NCBI GenBank assembly: GCA_022072055.1
Contig: JAJVIK010000024.1
Span: 1-13,580 of the forward strand
Origin: a bacterium
GTDB taxonomy: Bacteria; Hinthialibacterota; Hinthialibacteria; OLB16
DNA: 13,580 nt
Direction of reading: 5' to 3'
Shown: piece after piece, positions 1 to 5,999 of the stretch
Position numbering within the stretch: position 1 is the first letter of the stretch
Layout of the letters: every line of letters starts with the position of its first letter
Notes under the pieces: generated by a model
What the model saw: only the letters and a program-made list of their open reading frames with translations
What the model was told of the DNA's origin: nothing
The model's database searches: none
Program-made: the position numbers and the translations under genes

Positions 1-31
1 GCTGTTCTTCAAGTCTCTCCATGGTCGTCAT
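1..31 (-). CDS. N-terminal fragment of an unknown protein, cut by the left window edge
   Basis: An ATG on the minus strand at 31-29 opens a frame reading MTTMERLEEQ that continues past the window edge. A purine-rich Shine-Dalgarno tract (GGAGGGGGAG, complement of 36-45) lies just upstream. A second in-frame ATG at 22-20 is possible but is further from that tract. Ten residues are too few to name a family. The gene is divergent from the pseudopilin gene, and a palindrome at 50-72 lies in its likely promoter, so an autoregulated regulator is one possibility. That is inference only. Confidence 0.45.
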   Translation of the reverse strand, partial: MTTMERLEEQ

Positions 32-49
32 GATTCTCCCCCTCCATGT

Positions 50-72
50 CATGTAGTATATACTACTACATG
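50..72. promoter_or_regulatory. Operator-like palindrome in a divergent intergenic region
   Basis: CATGTAGTA (50-58) and TACTACATG (64-72) are perfect 9-bp inverted repeats with a 5-bp spacer. Nested inside is a perfect 14-bp palindrome, GTAGTATATACTAC (53-66). On the minus strand it covers a possible -10 box (TATACT, complement of 55-60), with TTGGGC 17 bp upstream as a weak -35. The TGTA/TACA half-sites recall BlaI/CopY-type operators, but the half-site order differs. The site is AT-rich in otherwise GC-rich DNA. A repressor site for the left-hand minus-strand gene is the simplest reading. Confidence 0.5.
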
Positions 73-143
73 CACCCGCCCAAAAATAAAAGAGACTCCG
101 CTAAACCCATTTCTGTGACGCAGGCCCCGCCCCCTTCGCCAAG

Positions 144-173
144 TTGACACCCCCGGACTCCCCCCGCTATTCT
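144..173 (+). promoter_or_regulatory. Sigma-70-like promoter of the first pseudopilin gene
   Basis: A perfect TTGACA (144-149) and TATTCT (168-173) are separated by 18 bp. Transcription would start about 15 bases before the ATG at 197, just ahead of the Shine-Dalgarno AGAAGGAGAG (181-190). The layout matches two other TTGACA promoters in this window. Confidence 0.55.
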
Positions 174-196
174 CCAGAATAGAAGGAGAGTTCTGA

Positions 197-1057
197 ATGA
201 CCCCCGTTCGCCGGGTTCCCCGGACATCCCCGCGCCCGAAGTCCGCGTTCACTCTGATCGAAGTGTTGAGCGTGATCGCGGTCATCCTGATCCTGATCGG
301 AATCGCGGTCCCGAATGTTCTGGGGGCGATGGAGCGGGCCAAGAACACCGAGGGGCGTGTCCTGCTTCAGACTCTCAAATCATCCGTCGCCAGCTATCAC
401 ACCGACACCCGTCAATGGCCGGAGAGCGGCTCGGAGCACTTGTACTATATCCTCGGCGGATATGCCCCCTTCAGCGCCAAGACTTCCAAGCGATACAAGC
501 CGCCCTACATGGATTTCGGCTCCGCTTCGGTCGGGAAGGACAACTACGCCACGGAGTACCAGCAACGCTCCGAGCTTCAAATCGTTCTTAAGAAAAGGGA
601 CGGCAGCACCGCGAAGACGCTGACCATCAATGACCTACGATATCCAAGCAACGAGTACCCGTTTCCGACCCTTGCAAACGCATCGGCCTGGAAGCCGGTC
701 CTCGATCCATGGGAGCGTCCGGTGGTGTACATCTCTCCCGATGACCTCCGCAAGCATTTCGATGGAGACTCGGACCAGCCTTGGGACTCTCTAATCGCCA
801 TGGATAGCGAACTTGCGGTGAACAAGAGTGGAAACCAAGTCCCGGTTCCGTTCGGTTTGAACAGCGGGCAGTTCTGGTCCGCGGGACGAGACGGGTATAC
901 CGCCGAGGCCGACGCCGGCAACCCAGGATTCTTCCAGCCGGGGAACCTCCTGGGCTATGACCGAAGGGACAACGACGGCGATTCGCGCGTGGACTTGACC
1001 GACTTCAAGGCCAAGGGCGGGAATCTACTCCCGGAAGACGACCTTGCCTCCTGGTAG
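197..1057 (+). CDS. GspG-like type II secretion pseudopilin / prepilin-like protein
   Basis: This 286-residue protein has a type IV prepilin signal: a basic 17-residue leader, FTLIEV at 18-23 with the conserved glutamate at 22, and a hydrophobic helix at about 18-43. The residue before the predicted cleavage site is Ala17 rather than the usual Gly. GspG-like signatures follow: DPWERP (170-174), SAGRDG (228-233) and a DDLASW terminus, where GspG proteins commonly end in a similar Asp/Trp motif. Residues 258-270 (DNDGDSRVDLTDF) form an EF-hand or dockerin-like calcium loop, in keeping with calcium binding by GspG. The ATG at 197 has a strong Shine-Dalgarno (AGAAGGAGAG) and a TTGACA promoter. 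No other secretion-system genes are nearby, so it is an orphan pseudopilin. Uncultured lineages of this type often carry many such copies, and the substrate is unknown. Confidence 0.85.
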   Translation: MTPVRRVPRTSPRPKSAFTLIEVLSVIAVILILIGIAVPNVLGAMERAKNTEGRVLLQTLKSSVASYHTDTRQWPESGSEHLYYILGGYAPFSAKTSKRYKPPYMDFGSASVGKDNYATEYQQRSELQIVLKKRDGSTAKTLTINDLRYPSNEYPFPTLANASAWKPVLDPWERPVVYISPDDLRKHFDGDSDQPWDSLIAMDSELAVNKSGNQVPVPFGLNSGQFWSAGRDGYTAEADAGNPGFFQPGNLLGYDRRDNDGDSRVDLTDFKAKGGNLLPEDDLASW

Positions 1058-1089
1058 TCCAAGTCCCTCCCCACCAGATTTCCCCCCCC

Positions 1090-1227
1090 TCAGTATTCGG
1101 GCCATTCTTGGATGTCCCGCTCAAGGCCTTCCTCGGCGAGCGCTTGCTCTTCAACCGGGTCCGGCTTCGAGCACTCTTCAACAAACCTGCGTCGGTCCCC
1201 CCCTCACTCATTCACCTCCCGGTTCAT
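1090..1227 (-). pseudogene. Decayed small antitoxin-like gene with a frame break at a G7 run
   Basis: On the minus strand, a frame ending at 1090 encodes RRRFVEECSKPDPVEEQ followed by ALAEEGLERDIQEWPEY. I recall this acidic '(A)LAEEG...EWPEY' ending from small antitoxin-like proteins of environmental bacteria. The frame opens at ATG 1227 (MNREVNE) but meets a TGA after seven codons. Alternatively, ATG 1211, preceded by GGGAGG, would join the conserved frame if the seven-G run (1197-1203) held one more G, giving a 40-residue protein. It is therefore either a pseudogene, a sequencing slip in the homopolymer, or phase variable. No toxin gene follows it. The family assignment is from memory of sequence style. 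Confidence 0.45.
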
Positions 1228-1380
1228 CACCTCCGAGAACGCCCATTCCGGTGAATCATCGGGGGCCTCTTGAAGGAACCTACAGCGTGTCCGATTCCGG
1301 GGCGATTCCCCATGCATTCGTGAGAGAACGTGCTCCTGATGGACTCCCCGCCCAAGGGATGAATCGCTAGAATCAAGGCC
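1228..1380. other. Intergenic DNA between two toxin-antitoxin remnants
   Basis: With the remnant at 1090-1227 this forms a stretch of about 320 bases (1058-1380) with no intact gene. I see no convincing promoter, terminator or RNA gene here. An open frame at 1044-1370 on the plus strand has proline/serine-rich, non-protein-like composition and was not accepted. Confidence 0.4.
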
Positions 1381-1652
1381 ATGAAAAGCGTCTACATCGA
1401 GACGTCGATCAGGAAGTGGGGGAGTTAGCGACTCGGTTTATTGCGGAAGGGGCGGTCCCCGGGAATGCGGGGGTGGATGCCTTACATGTGGCCGTCGCAA
1501 CCGTGCACGGAGTGGATTGCCTTCTCACTTGGAACTGTCGTCATATCAATAACGCGGAAACGAAGCCTATCCTGCGGTCAGTTTGCGCCGTAGCGGGTTA
1601 CACGTGTCCCGAGATTTGCACACCGGAAGAGCTCATGCCTGAGGAGAAATAA
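1381..1652 (+). pseudogene. PIN-domain (VapC-like) toxin gene with a large internal deletion
   Basis: ATG 1381 opens MKSVYIETSI, the classic start of a short PIN-domain protein, including the first acidic metal-binding residue region. This frame hits TAG at 1426. A different frame from about 1405 encodes VGELATRFIAEGAVP, then DALHVAVATVHG and LLTWNCRHINNA, the characteristic C-terminal half of the same family. The two halves are out of frame. The ~65-70 residues expected between them, with the central catalytic acids, are missing. I infer a deletion joining codon ~10 to the C-terminal half. A GTG at 1416 could express 78 residues, but that product would lack the active site. A small partner gene starts 2 bases downstream and looks intact. 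Loss of nuclease activity is nearly certain if the sequence is correct. Confidence 0.75.
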
Positions 1653-1654
1653 AA

Positions 1655-1852
1655 ATGCGCGAAGACGAGATCATCTCTGAAGTCTGGAGGAACCGACAGG
1701 ATTACGCCGCTGAACATCATCAAAACCTACACGAGATCGTGGGCGACCTTGAGGCGCGCCAACGAAGCCCGTTCTCGCGCGTCGTGGACCTGAGGACACC
1801 CCGGTCCACTCCCAAGGTCCCATCCGGAGAGGCTTCAGTCCAAGGGTCCTGA
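1655..1852 (+). CDS. Small partner protein of the PIN-domain module (putative antitoxin)
   Basis: This 65-residue protein starts at ATG 1655, two bases after the PIN remnant's TAA, behind GAGGAGAA (1641-1648). The N-terminal part has the pattern 'DEIISEVWRNR...AAEHHQNLHEIVGDLEARQ', matching small proteins I recall being encoded directly downstream of PIN genes of this type (helical, acidic/basic, about 60-80 residues). After about residue 48 the tail (TPRSTPKVPSGEASVQGS) is low in conserved character and may be extended by drift. Toxin-first gene order and translational coupling fit a type II toxin-antitoxin pair. With the toxin broken it has no obvious job, and may persist by neutral retention or neutralise related toxins elsewhere. 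The family is inferred from position and style. Confidence 0.6.
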   Translation: MREDEIISEVWRNRQDYAAEHHQNLHEIVGDLEARQRSPFSRVVDLRTPRSTPKVPSGEASVQGS

Positions 1853-1956
1853 CCCCGAAGAGGTTTATCGCGGAGCGCTCATGCGCACCCGAGCGGCCAC
1901 TTGGCAAAGGGCCATGCCACTCCCGTTCTTCCCTTCTTTCCCTCACTATCCCTCCC

Positions 1957-3456
1957 ATGCCCAAGGCCAAGCGCGCCGCCCAGAACCGCCTCAAGATCCT
2001 GATGGTCGCCTCCGAGGTCACCCCCTTCGCCAAAACCGGGGGACTCGCCGATGTGGTCGGGGCGCTCCCCAAGCGCCTGCATGAGTTCGGCCATGATGTC
2101 CGCATCGTGATGCCGCTCTACTCCTCGATCCACCGCGACACTTTCAAGAAACACGCCGCGCCGCTCGGAGTGCCGATCGGTTGGGGGGAAATGTGGGGCG
2201 CGGTCTGGGAGGGAACCCTGCCCAAGAGCGATGTCCCGATCTACTTCCTCGAAAACGAATCCCTGTATGGCCGTCCCGGGGTCTATGGCGAAAAGGGGCG
2301 GAGCTACGACGACAACCTCGCGCGCTTCACCTTCCTCTCGCGCGGCGCGCTCCAACTGGCCAAGTATCTCCACTGGCATCCCGATGTCTTCCATGTCCAC
2401 GACTGGATGACCGCGGTGATCCCCCTCTATCTGAACACCTGGGAACGCGAGACCGAGCTCGGAGCCTCCGCCTCGGTGCTGACCCTCCACAACCTGGCCC
2501 ACCAAGGCTCCTTCCCCAAGGAGCAACTCCCCACCCTGCAGCTCGATTGGAACCACTTCACTTACCTGGAACTCGAACGCTATGACCACATCAACCTCCT
2601 CAAGGGGGGAATCTATCACTCCACGCTCATCGCCACGGTCAGCCCGACTTACGCCGAGGAGATTCAGACCCCCGAGTTCGGCGAGGGGCTGCACGAGGTC
2701 ATCCGTTCGCGCGCGGATTCGCTGCGCGGGATCCTGAACGGCATCGATGAGACGGTCTGGAACCCGGAGACGGATCCGAACATCCCCGCGCACTTCAGCG
2801 CCAAGAAACTCACCGGGAAGAAGACCTGCAAGAAGGAGCTCCAGAAAGAGGCCGGGCTTCCGGTCCGCGAGGATGTGCCCCTGATCGGCATGGTCTCTCG
2901 TCTTGACGCCCAAAAGGGCTTCGATGTGGTGGCCGAAGCCATGCCGCGCATTCTGGATGGACTCGATTGCCAATTGGTGATGCTCGGAACCGGCGAGTAT
3001 TGGGCCGAGACCTTCTTCGGAAACCTATCCCACCACCGTCCCGACCGGGTCCAGGCCTGGATCAACTTCGACACCAAGCTCGCCCATCGGATCGAGGCGG
3101 GCTGCGATTTCTTCCTGATGCCCAGCCACTTCGAGCCGTGCGGACTCAATCAGATGTACAGCCAGCGCTACGGCACTCTCCCCATCGTGCATGCGGTCGG
3201 CGGTCTGGAGGACACGGTGGAGAACTATGACGAGGAGAAGGGCGCGGGGACCGGATTCAAAGTCCATGACCTGAACGCGAACTCCCTCTTCGACACCATC
3301 GGCTGGGCCTGCTGGGCCTTCCACAACCGCCCCAAGCACATCCTCGCCATGCGCCGCCAGGCGATGCGCAAGCACTTCACCTGGGAAGCCCCCGCGCGCG
3401 AGTATGAAGAGGCGTATTGGGAGGCGGTGCGCAGGAGGCGTGGGCTGTCGCTCTAG
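1957..3456 (+). CDS. glgA: Glycogen (starch) synthase, ADP-glucose type
   Basis: This 499-residue GT5 glycosyltransferase elongates alpha-1,4-glucan using ADP-glucose in the cytoplasm. Visible signatures are KTGGLADVVGALP (26-38), the N-terminal nucleotide-sugar binding loop; VHDWMTAVIPLYL and LTLHNLAHQG in the first Rossmann domain; SRLDAQKGFD (314-323) with Arg315 and Lys320 matching E. coli R300/K305; and SHFEPCGLNQMYSQRYG (390-406) with Glu393 matching catalytic E377. The length is slightly above the usual ~480. There is no clear Shine-Dalgarno before ATG 1957; a pyrimidine tract (1931-1943) lies upstream instead. An internal start is possible, because the family core begins at residue ~12. 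The gene stands alone and converges on the methyltransferase gene 22 bp away. No other glycogen genes are in view. Confidence 0.95.
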   Translation: MPKAKRAAQNRLKILMVASEVTPFAKTGGLADVVGALPKRLHEFGHDVRIVMPLYSSIHRDTFKKHAAPLGVPIGWGEMWGAVWEGTLPKSDVPIYFLENESLYGRPGVYGEKGRSYDDNLARFTFLSRGALQLAKYLHWHPDVFHVHDWMTAVIPLYLNTWERETELGASASVLTLHNLAHQGSFPKEQLPTLQLDWNHFTYLELERYDHINLLKGGIYHSTLIATVSPTYAEEIQTPEFGEGLHEVIRSRADSLRGILNGIDETVWNPETDPNIPAHFSAKKLTGKKTCKKELQKEAGLPVREDVPLIGMVSRLDAQKGFDVVAEAMPRILDGLDCQLVMLGTGEYWAETFFGNLSHHRPDRVQAWINFDTKLAHRIEAGCDFFLMPSHFEPCGLNQMYSQRYGTLPIVHAVGGLEDTVENYDEEKGAGTGFKVHDLNANSLFDTIGWACWAFHNRPKHILAMRRQAMRKHFTWEAPAREYEEAYWEAVRRRRGLSL

Positions 3457-3478
3457 CGCGGGCCGGAGGCCGATGCGA

Positions 3479-4750
3479 CTACGCCGGCGACTCCAGGACA
3501 TAAATCGCGCGGCCCACGCGCTGGTCCTTGCGCCGGTACAGAATCGGGCGGTAGCCGCGCTCCTTGAACACGGGAACATAACCGGCCAGCGCGAGACGGC
3601 GTTCGAGGTTCAGGTGAATCGCCTCCCCGGCCGAGGGGTGCCAAAAAGGAACCGCGAGACAGACCCGTCCGCCGGGTTTGAGGATGATCCGTATCTCCGC
3701 GAAGGCCGTGACATACAGCCCCTCCAGCGCCTTGGCGTGCTCCACCGCCGCCTTCCTCGGCAGCGCTCCACGAATCGGCGGCCCCAGGTCCCCCTCCCCC
3801 ACCACCATGTCGAACGACAGCGGATCGATCTGGCGGGAGAGCTTGCGGACATCGAAGCGCTTGAGGAACAAATAGCCCGGGAGCTCTCGCGCGGGGTCGC
3901 GACTGTGCCGCTTGAGAAACCAGTCCAGGTTCTCGCGGCTCTGATCGAGGGCCTCCTCGCGCAGGTCGCTCCCGGCCACCTGGTAGCCGAGCAGCATCCC
4001 CTCGATCAGCACCGCCCCCGCGCCGCAGAACGGGTCGAGCAACCGGGTGGCTCCCGGATGCGCGGCCAGATTGACCATCTGCCGCGCGAGCTTGGGAGGC
4101 AGCAGCCCGCGACGTCGCGGACGATGCGGTTTGCCCACATCGCGTTCGGCGAAATCATCCGGGGAATAGATCCACGCGGTCTGTCCGATCCGGACCTCTC
4201 CGGCGCGGTCCTTCCACAGGCACAGTTCAAGGCCGTGTCGCTCGCGGATGAGATGGAAGACTTTGGCGGGAACCACCTCGACCTCGCCGGGGGCGGCGCG
4301 CTCCTCGCGCCCATGCGCTTCCGGATCACTCTCGATTCCCTGGCGAATCCGGGCGCGGAGCCGCTCGCGCTCCTCGGCCAACCCCTCGCAAAGGGCGGAC
4401 ACCGCCCACGGCCCCCTCGGAAGGGGAATCTGTCCCCTCCCCCCCTCGGGGGGGAGGCTGGGAGGGGGTTGTTCCATGGCCGTGGGGAGGCCGGGAGCGG
4501 GTTGTTCCGAAACCGGGATCTGGTCCGGAAGCGGTTGTTCCGCAAGCGGCCTCACCGCGCGGATGGTTCCGCCCAGACGCTCGCAGAATCCCGCAAGGCC
4601 GCTCTCCGCCTCCCGATCCTCAATCCCCTCCAGGCGCGCCAACCCTTCCCCCTCGGAAGAGACCTGAAGGCCGTGGAGTTTGGCGGCTTGGATGAGTTCC
4701 GCGAGGCACAGTTCGCTCTCGCGCCCGAGTTGGAGGATGGAGGCGGGCAT
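3479..4750 (-). CDS. TRM11-like (THUMP-type) SAM-dependent RNA methyltransferase with repeat insertion
   Basis: This 423-residue protein resembles the TRM11/Trm-G10 group of tRNA guanine-N2 methyltransferases. Residues 1-70 look THUMP-like, ending in ERLGGTIRAV. GLLPPKLARQMVNLA (~215-229) precedes SAM motif I, DPFCGAGAVLIEGMLLGY (~238-255). Motif IV, usually a D/N-P-P-Y type or 'TEPYLGPP' in bacterial relatives, here reads VVGEGDLGPP, so the catalytic Pro-Tyr is replaced by Gly-Asp. Residues 71-103 are three 11-residue repeats starting with EQP. They merge into a G/C-rich palindrome (4436-4457) encoding LPPEGGRG, so the 71-115 linker looks like inserted DNA. The start at ATG 4750 has only a weak Shine-Dalgarno. 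RNA methylation is likely from the fold, but the target and activity are uncertain. Confidence 0.75.
   Translation of the reverse strand: MPASILQLGRESELCLAELIQAAKLHGLQVSSEGEGLARLEGIEDREAESGLAGFCERLGGTIRAVRPLAEQPLPDQIPVSEQPAPGLPTAMEQPPPSLPPEGGRGQIPLPRGPWAVSALCEGLAEERERLRARIRQGIESDPEAHGREERAAPGEVEVVPAKVFHLIRERHGLELCLWKDRAGEVRIGQTAWIYSPDDFAERDVGKPHRPRRRGLLPPKLARQMVNLAAHPGATRLLDPFCGAGAVLIEGMLLGYQVAGSDLREEALDQSRENLDWFLKRHSRDPARELPGYLFLKRFDVRKLSRQIDPLSFDMVVGEGDLGPPIRGALPRKAAVEHAKALEGLYVTAFAEIRIILKPGGRVCLAVPFWHPSAGEAIHLNLERRLALAGYVPVFKERGYRPILYRRKDQRVGRAIYVLESPA
4436..4468. repeat. REP-like G/C palindrome inside the methyltransferase coding sequence
   Basis: CCTCCCCCCC (4436-4445) and GGGGGGGAGG (4448-4457) form a perfect 10-bp stem with a 2-base loop. 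They are followed by CTGGGAGGGGGT, close to the TTGGGTGGGGGT that follows the intergenic palindrome at 7188-7209. The element sits in frame within the minus-strand methyltransferase gene and encodes part of a Pro/Gly-rich linker. Confidence 0.65.
4466..4541. repeat. Three tandem 33-bp units in the methyltransferase linker
   Basis: The core GGGTTGTTCC (one variant CGGTTGTTCC) recurs at 4466, 4499 and 4532, exactly 33 bp apart. On the minus strand each unit encodes 11 residues beginning EQP: EQPLPDQIPVS, EQPAPGLPTAM and EQPPPSLPPEG. The period keeps the reading frame. Confidence 0.7.
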
Positions 4751-4815
4751 GGGACCCCCACGGTAGTGGAAGGGCGGAAGGGAAAGAAGGGATGCTTGGC
4801 GCGGGGGTGAGGAGG

Positions 4816-5727
4816 CTATCGGAGGGAGTCGGGAAGTTTTTCCGCGATGGCTTCCATATAGCGATTCACCGACATCCCGTGGGCGGAGGCAAGTTTCTGA
4901 AGGGCGGCAAGAGTGGCGCGGACCTCCCCGTGCTCGATGCGACGAACTTGTCGCTCGGTCAGGCCGGGAATCTGGTTCTGATGAACCCCCCTTTCCTTCC
5001 GGATCCCGCAGATCGCTCTTCCGTATTGCAGGTTGAAGCTGCGCGAGGTCTGTTGGGCTCTAAGGCGTTTGGCCGGATTCACGGCTTGTTCCAGTTGTTC
5101 CCACCCCATGTGCGAGTCAAAACGCTTCCAGTAAAGGAACGCGCCGGAGAGGTCCAGCTCGAATTTCCATGCCGAGGCTGGAAGCGTGCCCTTCGCGGCG
5201 GAGCCGATAGCCTCCGCAACCCTCGCTTTTGAGACGATGAGGGTCCGAAAGGCTCCCGATTGGACAATCAAGAGATCGCTGTCCCAGTGGGCGGAAAGGA
5301 TGCGTCGTTCCGGATCGCAGGACGCTAGAACGCGCAGAATTCGGGTAAGAACCGCGCCTTCACGCGCCTCACCCAACTCCGAAAAAACCCTGAAGCCTTC
5401 GAGGGCGCCCATGGGAAACCGATGAACGAGGTCGAAGAGGGACTGGGCGGACCTCCTTTCATCATTCAACAGGATGAAACTTCTTTTAGCCTTCGGAATC
5501 TTCCCCATTGGAAGCAATCCTTCCGAGCGTGTTTTCTCCGAGAGGCGAGACAAGAAGGACGAGGGAGAAACGATGATGTCGGGCTTCCAGGATATCCCGG
5601 TAAGGTCGGAGTGGAATGCGATGCGCCTGCCCGCCGAAGCTCCCAGAATCTTGCGTATCCGAGGACCATCCGATTGGTTTCCCAAGAAGAGGACGGCAGG
5701 TTTTTCAAGTCCGGTTGTCGCGCTCAC
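4816..5727 (-). CDS. DUF2442-like protein with C-terminal HTH and an extra N-terminal domain (putative antitoxin/regulator)
   Basis: This 303-residue protein starts at GTG 5727, which overlaps the preceding stop as GTGA and has GGAGA six bases upstream. An earlier GTG at 5754 would lengthen it by nine residues and lies inside the upstream gene. Residues ~140-220 match the DUF2442 pattern (ILSAHWDSDLLIV, FDSHMGWEQLEQAVNPAKRL). Residues ~236-295 form an Xre-like helix-turn-helix (IRKERGVHQNQIPGLTERQV, RRIEHGE). DUF2442-HTH proteins are normally about half this size. Here residues 1-139 are an additional alpha/beta-looking segment (VLFLGNQSDGPRIRKILGAS, KPDIIVSPSSFLSRL) that I do not recognise and that may be a degenerate receiver-like fold. 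Pairing with DUF4160 is a recurrent, toxin-antitoxin-like arrangement. DNA binding and autoregulation are inferred. Confidence 0.7.
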   Translation of the reverse strand: MSATTGLEKPAVLFLGNQSDGPRIRKILGASAGRRIAFHSDLTGISWKPDIIVSPSSFLSRLSEKTRSEGLLPMGKIPKAKRSFILLNDERRSAQSLFDLVHRFPMGALEGFRVFSELGEAREGAVLTRILRVLASCDPERRILSAHWDSDLLIVQSGAFRTLIVSKARVAEAIGSAAKGTLPASAWKFELDLSGAFLYWKRFDSHMGWEQLEQAVNPAKRLRAQQTSRSFNLQYGRAICGIRKERGVHQNQIPGLTERQVRRIEHGEVRATLAALQKLASAHGMSVNRYMEAIAEKLPDSLR

Positions 5728-5999
5728 TCTGTTTCTCCATGGATTTCTTCCCACTGGGTCAGCAAATGTTCCCGGTGCTTGATCACCAATTCCTGAAGCT
5801 CCCTCCGGGTCCGGCCGGGAATCCCATCTCTTCTTCTTGAGCGGATATCCTGAATCATGGAATCTCCGGGGAGGCTAAAAAAGACTCGCGCGCTCCAATC
5901 GCCCCCCTCGTGTTCCACATGGAAATGGGGCGGATGGTGATCTCCCGACCAAAACCAGCACCGAACTCCACGAATCTTGAATGCTTTTACCCGACTCAC
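5724..5999 (-). CDS. DUF4160 family small protein (putative toxin partner)
   Basis: This 91-residue protein has the DUF4160 hallmark GDHHPPHFHVEHEG (19-32) after an N-terminal KIRGVRCWFW strand. It is typical in length for a family of small proteins found next to DUF2442 genes. It opens with GTG at 5999. GAGGGG lies 11 bases upstream, and the gap is filled by the palindrome GGATAGTCTATCC, so translation may be controlled by structure or by a bound repressor. The downstream DUF2442-HTH gene overlaps its stop by 4 bp, indicating a co-translated operon. The histidine cluster could bind metal or act catalytically, but no activity is established to my knowledge. The toxin role is inferred from the pairing. 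Confidence 0.8.
   Translation of the reverse strand: MSRVKAFKIRGVRCWFWSGDHHPPHFHVEHEGGDWSARVFFSLPGDSMIQDIRSRRRDGIPGRTRRELQELVIKHREHLLTQWEEIHGETE

Noticed and set aside
1044-1370. 108-codon plus-strand frame after the first pseudopilin
   Set aside because: It overlaps the pseudopilin end, has no Shine-Dalgarno, is Pro/Ser-rich, and covers the minus-strand antitoxin remnant.
1879-2973. 364-codon minus-strand frame opposite glgA
   Set aside because: It is the antisense shadow of a well-conserved glycogen synthase.
3404-4810. 468-codon plus-strand frame opposite the methyltransferase gene
   Set aside because: The minus strand encodes a SAM-binding motif and THUMP-like domain. The plus-strand product is Arg/Pro-rich and shows no family signature, and it overlaps the end of glgA.
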